NCBI RefSeq assembly: GCF_003925875.1
Contig: NZ_AP019309.1
Span: forward strand, 1,054,001 to 1,118,000
Length of the DNA: 64,000 nt
Direction of reading: 5' to 3'
Source: Intestinibaculum porci
Lineage (GTDB): Bacteria > Bacillota_I > Bacilli_A > Erysipelotrichales > Coprobacillaceae
Shown here piece by piece: positions 51,615 to 59,640 of this stretch. Position 1 is the first letter of the stretch, and each line of letters opens with the position of its first letter. The notes under the pieces were generated by a model. That model was not told where the DNA came from and made no database searches. It saw only the letters and a program-made list of their open reading frames with translations. The position numbers and the translations under genes are program-made.

Positions 51615-54600
51615 ATGAAGCAAATCAATACAAATCATTGTTATCAATATATGAGCCAAAAGCTGATACTATTGTGCTTATCACTATTAATGGTTATTAT
51701 ATTAGGCAGCATTACAAATACTTTTGCGGAAGAGACTAAATATAGTGCGTATACATTTGAAGGCAATAAAAATAGACGTATTGTAGTGAAATATCATAAT
51801 GATCAGATAGATGCAAATTGGTCATTTTGCATTAATAGTGATCGTCATGAACCAGGAAATAGCAGTGGGGCTACAGGTACTTATACGAAAATCATAAACC
51901 CGACAGAAGTTGTATACAAAGCGAATGCCCAAGGGGGAGGCGGTGATTATAAAAAAGTAAAAGCCGTTCTTTATTATTATGCCACACATGCCGAATATAA
52001 TTATGTTGTTGTGCAAAATGAATTATATACGCAAATGGGCATTTCTGGCTATGATTCACCGTGGAATAACGATAATTCACTAAAAGAACAAAAGGAAACA
52101 CTTAGAAACTTTGTCAATCATCTAACAGACGAAGAAAGCAAATTAATAGATGAAAGAACAACTTTTTATCTCTATCATTCAGAAGAAAATAACATTCAAA
52201 ATTTAATAACCTGTAAAGTGAAACCTTTTGAATCAAAGTTTATCAAAAAGGATAGTGCAACAAAACAAAATCTTGCTGGTGCAAAAATTCAGTTTTTCAA
52301 AGTAACGGATAGCGGTAAGCAACTTTTAGATCAAAATGGGCATGAGTTAAGAGGAGATAATAATACTACGGCAAGCTGGACATCAACAGCTGATGAAGAA
52401 ACATTTGTAATTCCGGAAGAAGGAACTTATATCATTCATGAATTATCAGCACCTGCAGGTTATAATGAAACAGATGATATTGTTTTTAAGATGGATGCTT
52501 TTGGTCGTATTACAATTGGCAATTATGATTCTAATAATAAAGCAGCATTTGAAACCAATGCTCCAGTTAGTAATATTACGACTTATACATTCGTCATGAA
52601 TGATGTTCCAGAAACAGGTAAAGAAATAGAAATCGGAAAAATAAATGGAGCAGGAAAACCTTTAGCAGGTGCGACGATTGTTATTAAACAAGGTGATGCA
52701 ACCATTAAAAGATGGACAACTGATACAGCTAATAAAACATTTAAAATTGCGCCGGGAACTTATACATTTCATGAATCCAGTGCCCCAAAAGATTACCAGT
52801 GTGTAAAAGACTTTGATTTTACGGTTGATGGAGAAGGGCGCATTACTATTGATTCATCGATCACATATGCTAGTGTGAATGGCAATAAGTTAGTTGTTAC
52901 TGATGATCATCAGCCAATTAAGGTTACGGTTTATAAAACATGGGATAGTGGAACAGTTGCGAAAGCAGTTAAACTTCAATTATATGTTGATGGCAAAACG
53001 TATGGTGATCCCGTAACATTGAAGTCAAGCGATGGTAAAAATTGGTCTTATAGCTGGAATGAAGTGCCTTATAGTTATGGGGATCATTATGTTGTAAAAG
53101 AAGAAAATTCTGATGTATTTTATCCTATTGAAACAGATAATTATACGATAACTTATTATGAAAAATATTCGGATTCTGATTTTAAAAGCTTGGAAAATGG
53201 TACCCAAATTATGTTAGTGAATCGTTCAACTACGCAGGCATTAGGGTTACAAATGTCGCAAATAAGTAGCGATCACGCTCCTTTAGAATGGAAAACAGTT
53301 AATAAGTATAATGATCAGATTGTCAATGCTCCAAGTGCTGACTCGCTTTGGACAATTCAAGATAATAAAAATGGTGTTGTTGCGCTCAAAAACAGCCAAT
53401 ATTCAAATCTTCAAATAGTTAATGTGAAAAAATCTGTGGATTTGGTGATGGCAGGGACAACAACACTTGCATGGGTCAATGCAACACAAGTGCATTTTAA
53501 TAAGCAGGGGTATCTGCAAATTGGTTCTGGTGCAGGATCTAACTGGTCTCTCACACAAAATACCGATGATCAATATGCAACAAGCAATTATTTTTCGTGT
53601 TCTTCTAACCCAAATATTCAATTTGATGTTTATGTCAGAATAACCAAAACTGTGAGTGAAAATGAAAAAGTGATTACACTGACAAATAAGGCTTATGAAA
53701 AAGGGAATGCTTCGCTTAAAATTAGGAAAAAAGATAGTCGTGATGCTGCTAAATATTTAGCAGGAGCGACATTCACGCTCTATCGCTATGATAACAGTGT
53801 AACAACGAAAATTCCTGGCAGTGATCTGACAGGCAGGAAAGTAGATACTGGTACAACGAATAGTGAAGGATCGTATACATTTGAAAAATTACCATTTGGG
53901 GAATACTATCTTGTCGAAGAGGAAGCACCATCCGGTTATGAAAAGTTAACAGAACCTATTCAAATTCATTGGGTTAAAGATGGTGATTCCGGTAAAGCTA
54001 TTGTATCTAAGCTTTCAAAAAGTCATGCAAAGTTTGAAAACAGTATTTTAGAGATCGCAAATGATCAGAAGAAAGTAAAGAGTTTAACAGTTCAAAAAGG
54101 CTGGGATATTGGGACTACGCCACAGGATATTCAGGTGACTCTTTATAAAGATGGAAAAAAGGCTGCTATTAAAGAAGCAACAGTGACATTGACCGCGGAA
54201 AAACATTATCAATACACTTGGAAAAATCTTGATTATGATGGGACTTATACTGTTTTAGAAGATACAAAGTCTAAAGATTTTGCATCTGAAGTAAGTCCTT
54301 CGTCAGGAATTAATACCTATACGAAAGTTGATAAGTTAAGTGATTTAGTAAATGGCGATCAGGTTGTCTTAATGGCTAATCAAGCGACTCCGCAAGTTTT
54401 AGGTGTTCAACCTAATGCTTCAAGTCATGAAGGGAAATTACGGTTAGTGACTCCTAATACCGGCTCGCTTAGTTCGTCAACTCTTTATACAACTCCAACA
54501 GCTGATACCTTATGGACAATAACTAATAAAAAAGAGCATACAGCGCAGTTCTCAAATGTGAAATATCGTGGATTAAAAATTGCAAATAAGTCTGGAGAAG

Positions 54601-55319
54601 AAGACAGTTTTGTTTCTGCAGATTCTTCGTTGATTACAGATATGTATTATGATTCACAAAACAGGTTACGTTTTGGGTATGGAGATAACACTTATGCGAT
54701 GACGTATGATCCGCAAATAAAACAGTTCACTTGTACCGCTCCAAGCAAGAATACCAATCAGCTTCGCTTTGATATTTATAAAGTTAATACTGTTAAAGAC
54801 CGCCGTGGTGAAGAATCTTTAGTAGTGATTAATAATAAGAGCACGACGATTAAAAAGGCTTCTATAAAGTTGAAAAAGTTTGAAGCAGGCGATACAACGA
54901 AATTACTGAAAAACGCAAAATTTCAGTTGTACATTAAAAATGAAAATAGTGCGACAAATATTCCGCATACATCTGTTTACGGAACACAAGTTGGGGATAC
55001 ACTAACAACAAATGAAGATGGAACATTATCAGTTTCAGGTTTAAATGTTGATACAACTTATTATTTTGTGGAAACAAAAGCACCTGAAGGGTATAAAGCT
55101 CTGGATCAGGCTATTGGCTTTACTGTGTCTGTTAATGGCGATATAGAATTAGTGAATTCGGTTGAAAATGTCATGGTTTCTAATGATGTGCTTCTTGTTG
55201 GAAATACGAAATCCTATGTGTTACCAGATACTGGCGGAACGGGAATTTTTCAATATTGGCTTTGGGGTTTAATACTCATTTTTATTTCTATTGCTTTAAA
55301 AACAAAAGGAATACATTGA
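51615..55319 (+). CDS. Cell-wall-anchored thioester/CnaB (SpaA-like) adhesin
   Basis: 1234 aa from the ATG at 51615 (AGGAGAGAG upstream). Signal peptide 1-39 (LILLCLSLLMVIILG...TFA). Residues 45-180 resemble a thioester domain, with Cys72 in WSFCINSDRHEP and Gln134 in VVVQNELY. SpaA/CnaB isopeptide domains follow (HELSAPAGY, HESSAPKDY, EEEAPSGYE, ETKAPEGYK) and two Cna_B-type domains (TVYKTWDSG, TVQKGWDIG). Two copies of an unfamiliar module of about 165 residues (NGTQIMLVN...LWTI and NGDQVVLMA...LWTI) are interleaved. Sorting signal LPDTG at 1203-1207, hydrophobic segment, short basic tail. No sortase gene is nearby. Likely host-surface or glycan binding. Confidence 0.85.
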   Translation: MKQINTNHCYQYMSQKLILLCLSLLMVIILGSITNTFAEETKYSAYTFEGNKNRRIVVKYHNDQIDANWSFCINSDRHEPGNSSGATGTYTKIINPTEVVYKANAQGGGGDYKKVKAVLYYYATHAEYNYVVVQNELYTQMGISGYDSPWNNDNSLKEQKETLRNFVNHLTDEESKLIDERTTFYLYHSEENNIQNLITCKVKPFESKFIKKDSATKQNLAGAKIQFFKVTDSGKQLLDQNGHELRGDNNTTASWTSTADEETFVIPEEGTYIIHELSAPAGYNETDDIVFKMDAFGRITIGNYDSNNKAAFETNAPVSNITTYTFVMNDVPETGKEIEIGKINGAGKPLAGATIVIKQGDATIKRWTTDTANKTFKIAPGTYTFHESSAPKDYQCVKDFDFTVDGEGRITIDSSITYASVNGNKLVVTDDHQPIKVTVYKTWDSGTVAKAVKLQLYVDGKTYGDPVTLKSSDGKNWSYSWNEVPYSYGDHYVVKEENSDVFYPIETDNYTITYYEKYSDSDFKSLENGTQIMLVNRSTTQALGLQMSQISSDHAPLEWKTVNKYNDQIVNAPSADSLWTIQDNKNGVVALKNSQYSNLQIVNVKKSVDLVMAGTTTLAWVNATQVHFNKQGYLQIGSGAGSNWSLTQNTDDQYATSNYFSCSSNPNIQFDVYVRITKTVSENEKVITLTNKAYEKGNASLKIRKKDSRDAAKYLAGATFTLYRYDNSVTTKIPGSDLTGRKVDTGTTNSEGSYTFEKLPFGEYYLVEEEAPSGYEKLTEPIQIHWVKDGDSGKAIVSKLSKSHAKFENSILEIANDQKKVKSLTVQKGWDIGTTPQDIQVTLYKDGKKAAIKEATVTLTAEKHYQYTWKNLDYDGTYTVLEDTKSKDFASEVSPSSGINTYTKVDKLSDLVNGDQVVLMANQATPQVLGVQPNASSHEGKLRLVTPNTGSLSSSTLYTTPTADTLWTITNKKEHTAQFSNVKYRGLKIANKSGEEDSFVSADSSLITDMYYDSQNRLRFGYGDNTYAMTYDPQIKQFTCTAPSKNTNQLRFDIYKVNTVKDRRGEESLVVINNKSTTIKKASIKLKKFEAGDTTKLLKNAKFQLYIKNENSATNIPHTSVYGTQVGDTLTTNEDGTLSVSGLNVDTTYYFVETKAPEGYKALDQAIGFTVSVNGDIELVNSVENVMVSNDVLLVGNTKSYVLPDTGGTGIFQYWLWGLILIFISIALKTKGIH

Positions 55320-55596
55320 TGATGAGCTACAAATAGTTCGAACGCTCATGCTTTGCTGGCATAAAGATTACTATGGTGAAGCAAATTTTTAAGTGAAAAG
55401 TAAGTCTTTTATTCTTCTACATATGTGAAAGTATGATGAGAATTTTCAAAATGGGCTCTTTTTGCTTGCAATGAGGATGGATTATGTTCATACTTATAAA
55501 AGAAAAGAACCAATTATGTCATGAAAATTTCATTCTTGGGACTCGTGCATGTAGGAATATAGGACTATAATGAAAGTGAAAGGTGAGGTGATGGAC
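55320..55596 (+). other. Intergenic stretch without a recognised gene
   Basis: AT-rich spacer after the adhesin. No strong terminator, RNA gene or ORF is evident. A -10-like GGACTATAAT lies at about 55562, upstream of the next gene. Confidence 0.4.
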
Positions 55597-56094
55597 ATGC
55601 ATAAGAAATGGAGTATTTTCGTGATGGTGAGTCTGCTTGTCCTGTCAGTCTCTGTAAACAAAGTACAGGCCAAGTCTGCTTCTAAGATTTTCCTTCATTA
55701 TACTGATGATGCAACGAAAAAGGCTGTTAAAGGGGTGACTTTTACATTAAACAAGGTTGCTGGCGAAGGAAAAAGCGGTTATGTATTCACAAAAGCGTAT
55801 CAAAAGAATAAAGTGACGCTTTCTTCTGATGATACCCTCAAGAATATTCAAATCGCTAAACAGCTCGAAAAAGTCAGTAAGAAAGGTATCAAGCGTACAA
55901 CAAATAAGCAAGGCAAGATCACTTTCAATAATTTAAAAGCTGGCGTTTATCTTATTCGTCAGACCAAAGCGGCTGGCAGCGCTAAAAACTATCAGAAAAT
56001 CGAGCCATTCCTTGTTTACTTAACGGAATCGACGAAGAAAGTTACTTATGACTTAACAGCTATTACACCAGTCACGATGACGGTATTTGGCTAA
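55597..56094 (+). CDS. Small secreted SpaA/prealbumin-like protein
   Basis: 165 aa from the ATG at 55597 (GAGGTG 6 bases upstream; ATG at 55591 is also possible). Signal peptide MHKKWSIFVMVSLLVLSVS... with VQA-K cleavage; the rest is one SpaA-like beta domain (GVTFTLNKVAG, FNNLKAGVYLIRQTKAAGS, PFLVYLTES, YDLTAITPVT) like the first part of Gram-positive pilins. There is no LPXTG or membrane anchor, so it would be released. The usual ET/EAPxGY glutamate is RQT here. Possibly a partner of the adhesin encoded upstream. Confidence 0.65.
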   Translation: MHKKWSIFVMVSLLVLSVSVNKVQAKSASKIFLHYTDDATKKAVKGVTFTLNKVAGEGKSGYVFTKAYQKNKVTLSSDDTLKNIQIAKQLEKVSKKGIKRTTNKQGKITFNNLKAGVYLIRQTKAAGSAKNYQKIEPFLVYLTESTKKVTYDLTAITPVTMTVFG

Positions 56095-56132
56095 ATGAAA
56101 GGATCAGCTATAAACGGCTGATCTTTTTTGGT
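56095..56132 (+). terminator. Terminator of the secreted protein gene
   Basis: AAGGATCAGC...GCTGATCTTTTTT stem-loop (GATCAGC/GCTGATC) followed by six T's. Confidence 0.85.
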
Positions 56133-56164
56133 ACAATTTATGTCTCTAAAGTGTGCATTTTCCG

Positions 56165-56460
56165 TACTAACTTAAAAGTGTAATATGCAGTAAGATGGAG
56201 TTGCAGACGAAGGAAATGAGTAAGGTTCCTCCCGAACACGAAACCTGACCTCATGTCATGCAAGCGTTATTTCTGCTTATTCCCGAAAGCAATAAAATAA
56301 TGTGCCCTTGAGTAGCATCTTCTTCAACCCTTACGAAGAATGTCTCTAATTTTTTGCACAACACTTTCTTTATGCCCTAAGATTTATCGAGAGATGAATC
56401 ACCCTATTTCTTGCTGCTAAGGGAGTCCTTGTAAGCCCGGTGACGATCGGGTTTTTTATT
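56165..56460 (+). ncRNA. Candidate structured RNA ending in a terminator (class unassigned)
   Basis: About 300 nt without an ORF but with a run of good stems. ATGAG+AGGTT/AACCT+CTCAT (56216-56254); TTATTT..GCTT/AAGC..AAATAA (56267-56300); CAT.TTCTTC/GAAGAATG (56316-56342); GATTTATC-GAGA-GATGAATC, 8 bp capped by a GNRA loop (56381-56400). It finishes with CCCG/CGGG and T6 (56436-56457). No match to tmRNA, RNase P, SRP or 6S consensus was seen. Strand is set by the terminator. Confidence 0.45.
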
Positions 56461-56537
56461 TGCCTGAACACTTGACTATCTTGATGAACTTTTGTACGAT
56501 CACATCAACAGTTTTTATTAAAGGTGGCAAGATATTT

Positions 56538-57383
56538 ATGAGTCAAAGTTCAGTGATCAGCATGATCTATAGTTTATATGATGATTTCTACCCGCAGGAA
56601 AAGAAGGTGGCTGATTATGTCATCGCCCATGCACATGATGTGGTCAATATGAATAACAGCGAATTAGCGAAAGCCTGTGAGACGAGTGTAGCGACGATCA
56701 GCCGTTTCGTCAAAAAATGCGGTGTGGAAAGTTTTCATCAGTTTAAAGTTGTGTTAGCGCGTGATGTAGTTTTAGGCGAAGATGTGCAGGTCTCTTCGAC
56801 AATTTCCTTAGAGGATATCCATACATCAATCGCTAATATTCAGGCAAATAAAATGAATGAAATCAAAGCCACATTATCTTTGCTCGATGAAAAGCAGTTA
56901 AAAGAAGTGGTTGCTTTATTAAGCAAAGCGGCGATGATTCAGATTGTCGCAGTGGGCAATACCATTCCGGTGGCGATCAATGCGCAGTATATGTTTAATG
57001 AGATTGGCTTACGCGCTATGGCGGGGACAATCTGGGAAACGCAGCTGGCTTTTTCGATGACGTTAACACCTCAGGACGTGATGATTGCGATTTCCAATAC
57101 AGGCGAATCGAAAGACGTCGTGAAAATGATTCACAATGCGCGTGAAGGCGGGGCTAAGGTGATAGCTATTACGAATAATCCTCAGTCAACGATTGCCTTG
57201 CTGGCGGATTATCACTTACAGTCAGCCACTAGAGAAAAACTATTTCTTAATGAATTCTATTTTTCTCGCGTATCCGCGATGACAATTATCGAAGTGCTTT
57301 ATCTCTTTTTGACGGTCGGTCATGAGAAAAGCTATGACTATCTCTCGAAATGCGAAAACTTAATGGTTGATGAGAAATTATAA
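56538..57383 (+). CDS. RpiR/MurR-family transcriptional regulator
   Basis: 281 aa: N-terminal HTH (ELAKACETSVATISRFVKKCG) and C-terminal SIS sugar-phosphate-binding domain (IQIVAVGNTIPVAI, AISNTGESKDVVKM). Such regulators respond to phosphosugars or amino-sugar phosphates. The ATG at 56538 follows AAGGTGG; the frame is open from 56460 but that would start at the terminator. The following oxidoreductase gene is the likely target or functional partner. Confidence 0.9.
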   Translation: MSQSSVISMIYSLYDDFYPQEKKVADYVIAHAHDVVNMNNSELAKACETSVATISRFVKKCGVESFHQFKVVLARDVVLGEDVQVSSTISLEDIHTSIANIQANKMNEIKATLSLLDEKQLKEVVALLSKAAMIQIVAVGNTIPVAINAQYMFNEIGLRAMAGTIWETQLAFSMTLTPQDVMIAISNTGESKDVVKMIHNAREGGAKVIAITNNPQSTIALLADYHLQSATREKLFLNEFYFSRVSAMTIIEVLYLFLTVGHEKSYDYLSKCENLMVDEKL

Positions 57384-57425
57384 TTGTGGGGCAACTCACA
57401 ATTTTTATTTTCGTTATTTTTGCTA

Positions 57426-57453
57426 TTGACGTAACTTAATAATGTGATAGAAT
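57426..57453 (+). promoter_or_regulatory. Promoter of the Gfo/Idh/MocA gene
   Basis: -35 TTGACG (57426-57431), 16 bases, -10 TAGAAT (57448-57453). AAAGTACGAAATAAAGTAAC downstream could hold a regulator site; this is not established. Confidence 0.7.
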
Positions 57454-57487
57454 AAAAGTACGAAATAAAGTAACAGGAGGTATCGCT

Positions 57488-58465
57488 ATGGCAGTAAAAT
57501 ACAATTGGGCAACGATTGGGACCGGGGTGATCGGTCATCAGTTAGCAGAGGCTCTGCAGAAACAAGGGGGCAACCTTTATAGTGTCGCCAATCGCACATA
57601 TGAAAAAGGCGTTGCGTTCGCCAAAGAATATGGCATTGAAAAAGTATACAAAGAGATTGATGAAGTCTTCACCGATCCAAACGTCGACGTCATTTATATT
57701 TCAACCCCGCATAACACGCATATTCAGTATTTACGTAAAGCTTTAAAAGCCGGTAAACATGTTTTGTGTGAAAAATCTATTACCTTAAATAGTGATGAAT
57801 TGGACGAGGCGATTGCTTTAGCTGAGGATAATCATGTCGTTTTAGCGGAAGCGATGACACTCTTTCATATGCCGCTTTATAAAAAGCTGCATGAGATTGT
57901 CGCTAGTGGTCGTTTAGGTCCTTTACGTCTGATTCAGATGAACTTTGGCTCTTATAAGGATTACAATATGAAAAACCGTTTCTTCTCCCGTGAACTAGCA
58001 GGTGGGGCAATGCTGGATATCGGGGTTTATGCCTTATCCTTTGTGCGTTTCTTTATGAGTTCAACACCAACTCATATTCAGACGCAAGTGAAATTCGCGC
58101 CAACTGGTGTAGATGAAATGGCTAGTTTATTACTGCAAAATAAAGAGGAAGAAATGGCGACGGTTATTTTATCTTTACATGCCAAACAGCCAAAACGTGG
58201 CACAATCGCTTTTGATCAGGGCTATATTGAAGTGTATGAATACCCTCGCGGAGAAAAAGCGGTCATTACTTATACTAATGATGGACATCAGGAAGTTATT
58301 GAAGCGGGCGATACCAATGATGCCTTAGTCTATGAAGTGCAGGACATGGAAAAGGCTATTGATGAAGGCTATGATATGCATTTGGATTATACTCGTGACG
58401 TGATGAAAATTATGACTTATGCGCGCGAAGAGTGGCATATGAAATATCCTGAAGAGGAGGCTTAA
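57488..58465 (+). CDS. Gfo/Idh/MocA-family oxidoreductase
   Basis: 325 aa. Rossmann start ATIGTGVIGHQLAEAL, EKSITLNSDELDEA (EKP-type motif with S in place of P), and C-terminal sugar-binding domain with GGAMLDIGVYALSFVRF. NAD(P)-dependent sugar or polyol dehydrogenase; the substrate is unknown. The upstream RpiR regulator supports a sugar role. AGGAGG precedes the ATG. Confidence 0.9.
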   Translation: MAVKYNWATIGTGVIGHQLAEALQKQGGNLYSVANRTYEKGVAFAKEYGIEKVYKEIDEVFTDPNVDVIYISTPHNTHIQYLRKALKAGKHVLCEKSITLNSDELDEAIALAEDNHVVLAEAMTLFHMPLYKKLHEIVASGRLGPLRLIQMNFGSYKDYNMKNRFFSRELAGGAMLDIGVYALSFVRFFMSSTPTHIQTQVKFAPTGVDEMASLLLQNKEEEMATVILSLHAKQPKRGTIAFDQGYIEVYEYPRGEKAVITYTNDGHQEVIEAGDTNDALVYEVQDMEKAIDEGYDMHLDYTRDVMKIMTYAREEWHMKYPEEEA

Positions 58466-58485
58466 GCCTTCTTTCTGGGTATAAG

Positions 58486-58520
58486 AAAAGATTTGATCAG
58501 GAAATGATCAAATTTTTCAT
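58486..58520. terminator. Bidirectional terminator between the oxidoreductase and hxlR
   Basis: AAATTTGATC/GATCAAATTT stem with an AGGAAAT-type loop and A/T tracts on both sides; the genes converge here. Confidence 0.75.
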
Positions 58521-58823
58521 GTTTTGTTCACCCCAGGCACACATCGCCTCAACGATCGGTGCTAACGAACGTCCCTGCACAGTGAGAGAGTATTCGGTTT
58601 TTGGCGGCACAACAGGATAGACTTCGCGATGAATCATTCCGTCGTTTTCTAAATCGCGTAACTGTTGTGTTAACGTTTTAGCCGTTGCCTGCGGCAGGCG
58701 GTGACTGAGTTCACTAAAGCGCAAAGTACCTTCATTGAGTAAGTAATACAGAATAATACATTTGTATTTTTCACCGATGACTGATAAGGTTGCTTCAACA
58801 GGGCAGTGAAATTTCTATTCCAT
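58497..58823 (-). pseudogene. HxlR-family regulator interrupted by an amber codon at position 3
   Basis: The minus strand reads ATG-GAA-TAG-AAA from 58823, after a good GGAGG ribosome site. The frame continues without further stops as KFHCPVEATLSVIGEKYK, LRFSELSHRLPQATAKTL and EYSLTVQGRSLAPIVEAM, a complete HxlR winged helix. Only the TAG at 58817-58815 breaks it. A TTG at 58724 could start a 75-residue truncated product lacking the first helix and the conserved redox cysteine region. Probably a recent loss of function, or a sequencing error. Confidence 0.8.
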
Positions 58824-58901
58824 AAATGCCTCCATAGTATCCTTTTAGATAGTATAGTAATTTAAAATGCGTACTTATAATAAGAAACTAAAGATGCTAG
58901 G

Positions 58902-59342
58902 ATGAGATCACCGAAAAGTCTAAACTATCATATTGTTTTTGTGACAAAATACAGACGCTCGTGCATAACGGAGGAAATCGGCAACTTTTTAAAGGAAGAG
59001 ATTGTACGACTAATTGAATCCATGGATGGGCATGTCTGTGAAGTGGAATATCACAAGGATCATGTTCACATCTTGGCAGAGCTTTCTCCGAAACATGCTA
59101 TATCTGATCAAATTGGCGTAATTAAGGGAGTTACTGCCAGAAATGTTAAAAAGAGATACGGCAGTCAGATTTCGAAATATCTCTGGAAGGGGCAGTTTTG
59201 GGCGCTAAGCTACTTTATTGCAACTTCAGGAGGCGTTACGCTTGATGTACTGAAAAAATATATTTCGGAGCAGAGAACTGGCCCATCAAAAGGCGGATGG
59301 CACGACCACAAGAAAAAGCGTCATTCATCCCCGTGCGATTGA
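58902..59342 (+). CDS. tnpA: IS200/IS605-family transposase TnpA (Y1 HUH)
   Basis: 146-aa single-strand transposase. HUH motif in EYHKDHVHILAEL; catalytic tyrosine in the LDVLKKYISEQ helix; YHIVFVTKYRRSCI and LWKGQFWALSYFIATSGG are typical. Complete. The start has only a weak AGG just upstream, as is common for IS200. Its stop lies inside the right-end hairpin. No TnpB is attached. Confidence 0.92.
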   Translation: MRSPKSLNYHIVFVTKYRRSCITEEIGNFLKEEIVRLIESMDGHVCEVEYHKDHVHILAELSPKHAISDQIGVIKGVTARNVKKRYGSQISKYLWKGQFWALSYFIATSGGVTLDVLKKYISEQRTGPSKGGWHDHKKKRHSSPCD

Positions 59343-59358
59343 AACAATCGCAGCGGGG
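59329..59358 (+). repeat. Right-end hairpin of the tnpA element
   Basis: CCCCG-T-GCGATT-GAAAC-AATCGC-AG-CGGGG forms a nested perfect stem. It shares CCCG.GCGA.T..TCGCAG with the IscB element hairpins at 49345 and 51101. Confidence 0.8.
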
Positions 59359-59538
59359 TCTTCTGGCGCTTCTTTGATAAAAGATCAGGAAGTGTTACGC
59401 GTTTTAATCGCGATTGGTCATCCGGCACATCAGAGTACGATTGTCCCGGCACAAAAAAGTTTGGCTTATTATCAGGATGAACAGCATCATTTCTATGTCC
59501 CTAAAAAAGCCTTATCTAAAATCGTTACAATACTCTAA
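59346..59538 (+). pseudogene. C-terminal remnant of an enzyme, possibly a nitroreductase
   Basis: An open frame with no start, reading AAGSSGASLIKDQEVLRVL, AIGHPAHQSTIVPAQKSL, YYQDEQHHFYVPKKALS and ending in TAA. It begins at the tnpA right-end hairpin, so the 5' part was lost or displaced by the insertion. A divergent hxlR partner often controls nitroreductases or other oxidoreductases; the identity is tentative. Confidence 0.5.
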
Positions 59539-59539
59539 G

Positions 59540-59573
59540 ATGAAAGACTATTCGGATGAATGGTCTTTTTTGG
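59540..59573 (+). terminator. Terminator after the remnant
   Basis: AAAGACTATTC/GAATGGTCTTT-type stem with a GGAT loop and six T's. Confidence 0.75.
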
Positions 59574-59640
59574 CGCAAAGGCGCAATTTGATAAAGGGCT
59601 TACATTTGATATGGTATACTGATTGTAGGAAGTGATCAAT

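Larger units (their letters stand above)
58850..59358 (+). mobile_element. IS200-like insertion (tnpA only)
   Basis: tnpA and its right-end hairpin lie between hxlR and a headless gene remnant. The left border is not resolved; ACTAAAG upstream of tnpA is also found in the IscB left end, a weak hint. Confidence 0.6.

Noticed and set aside
56165-56460. tmRNA, RNase P, SRP or 6S RNA
   Set aside because: I looked for their conserved sequence blocks on both strands and did not find them; GTCAGG on the minus strand is not followed by the SRP GGAAGCAGC block.
58815-58817. Recoding of UAG as sense in this organism
   Set aside because: TAG is used as a normal terminator in other genes here (for example rbgA and rpsP), so a local mutation is simpler.
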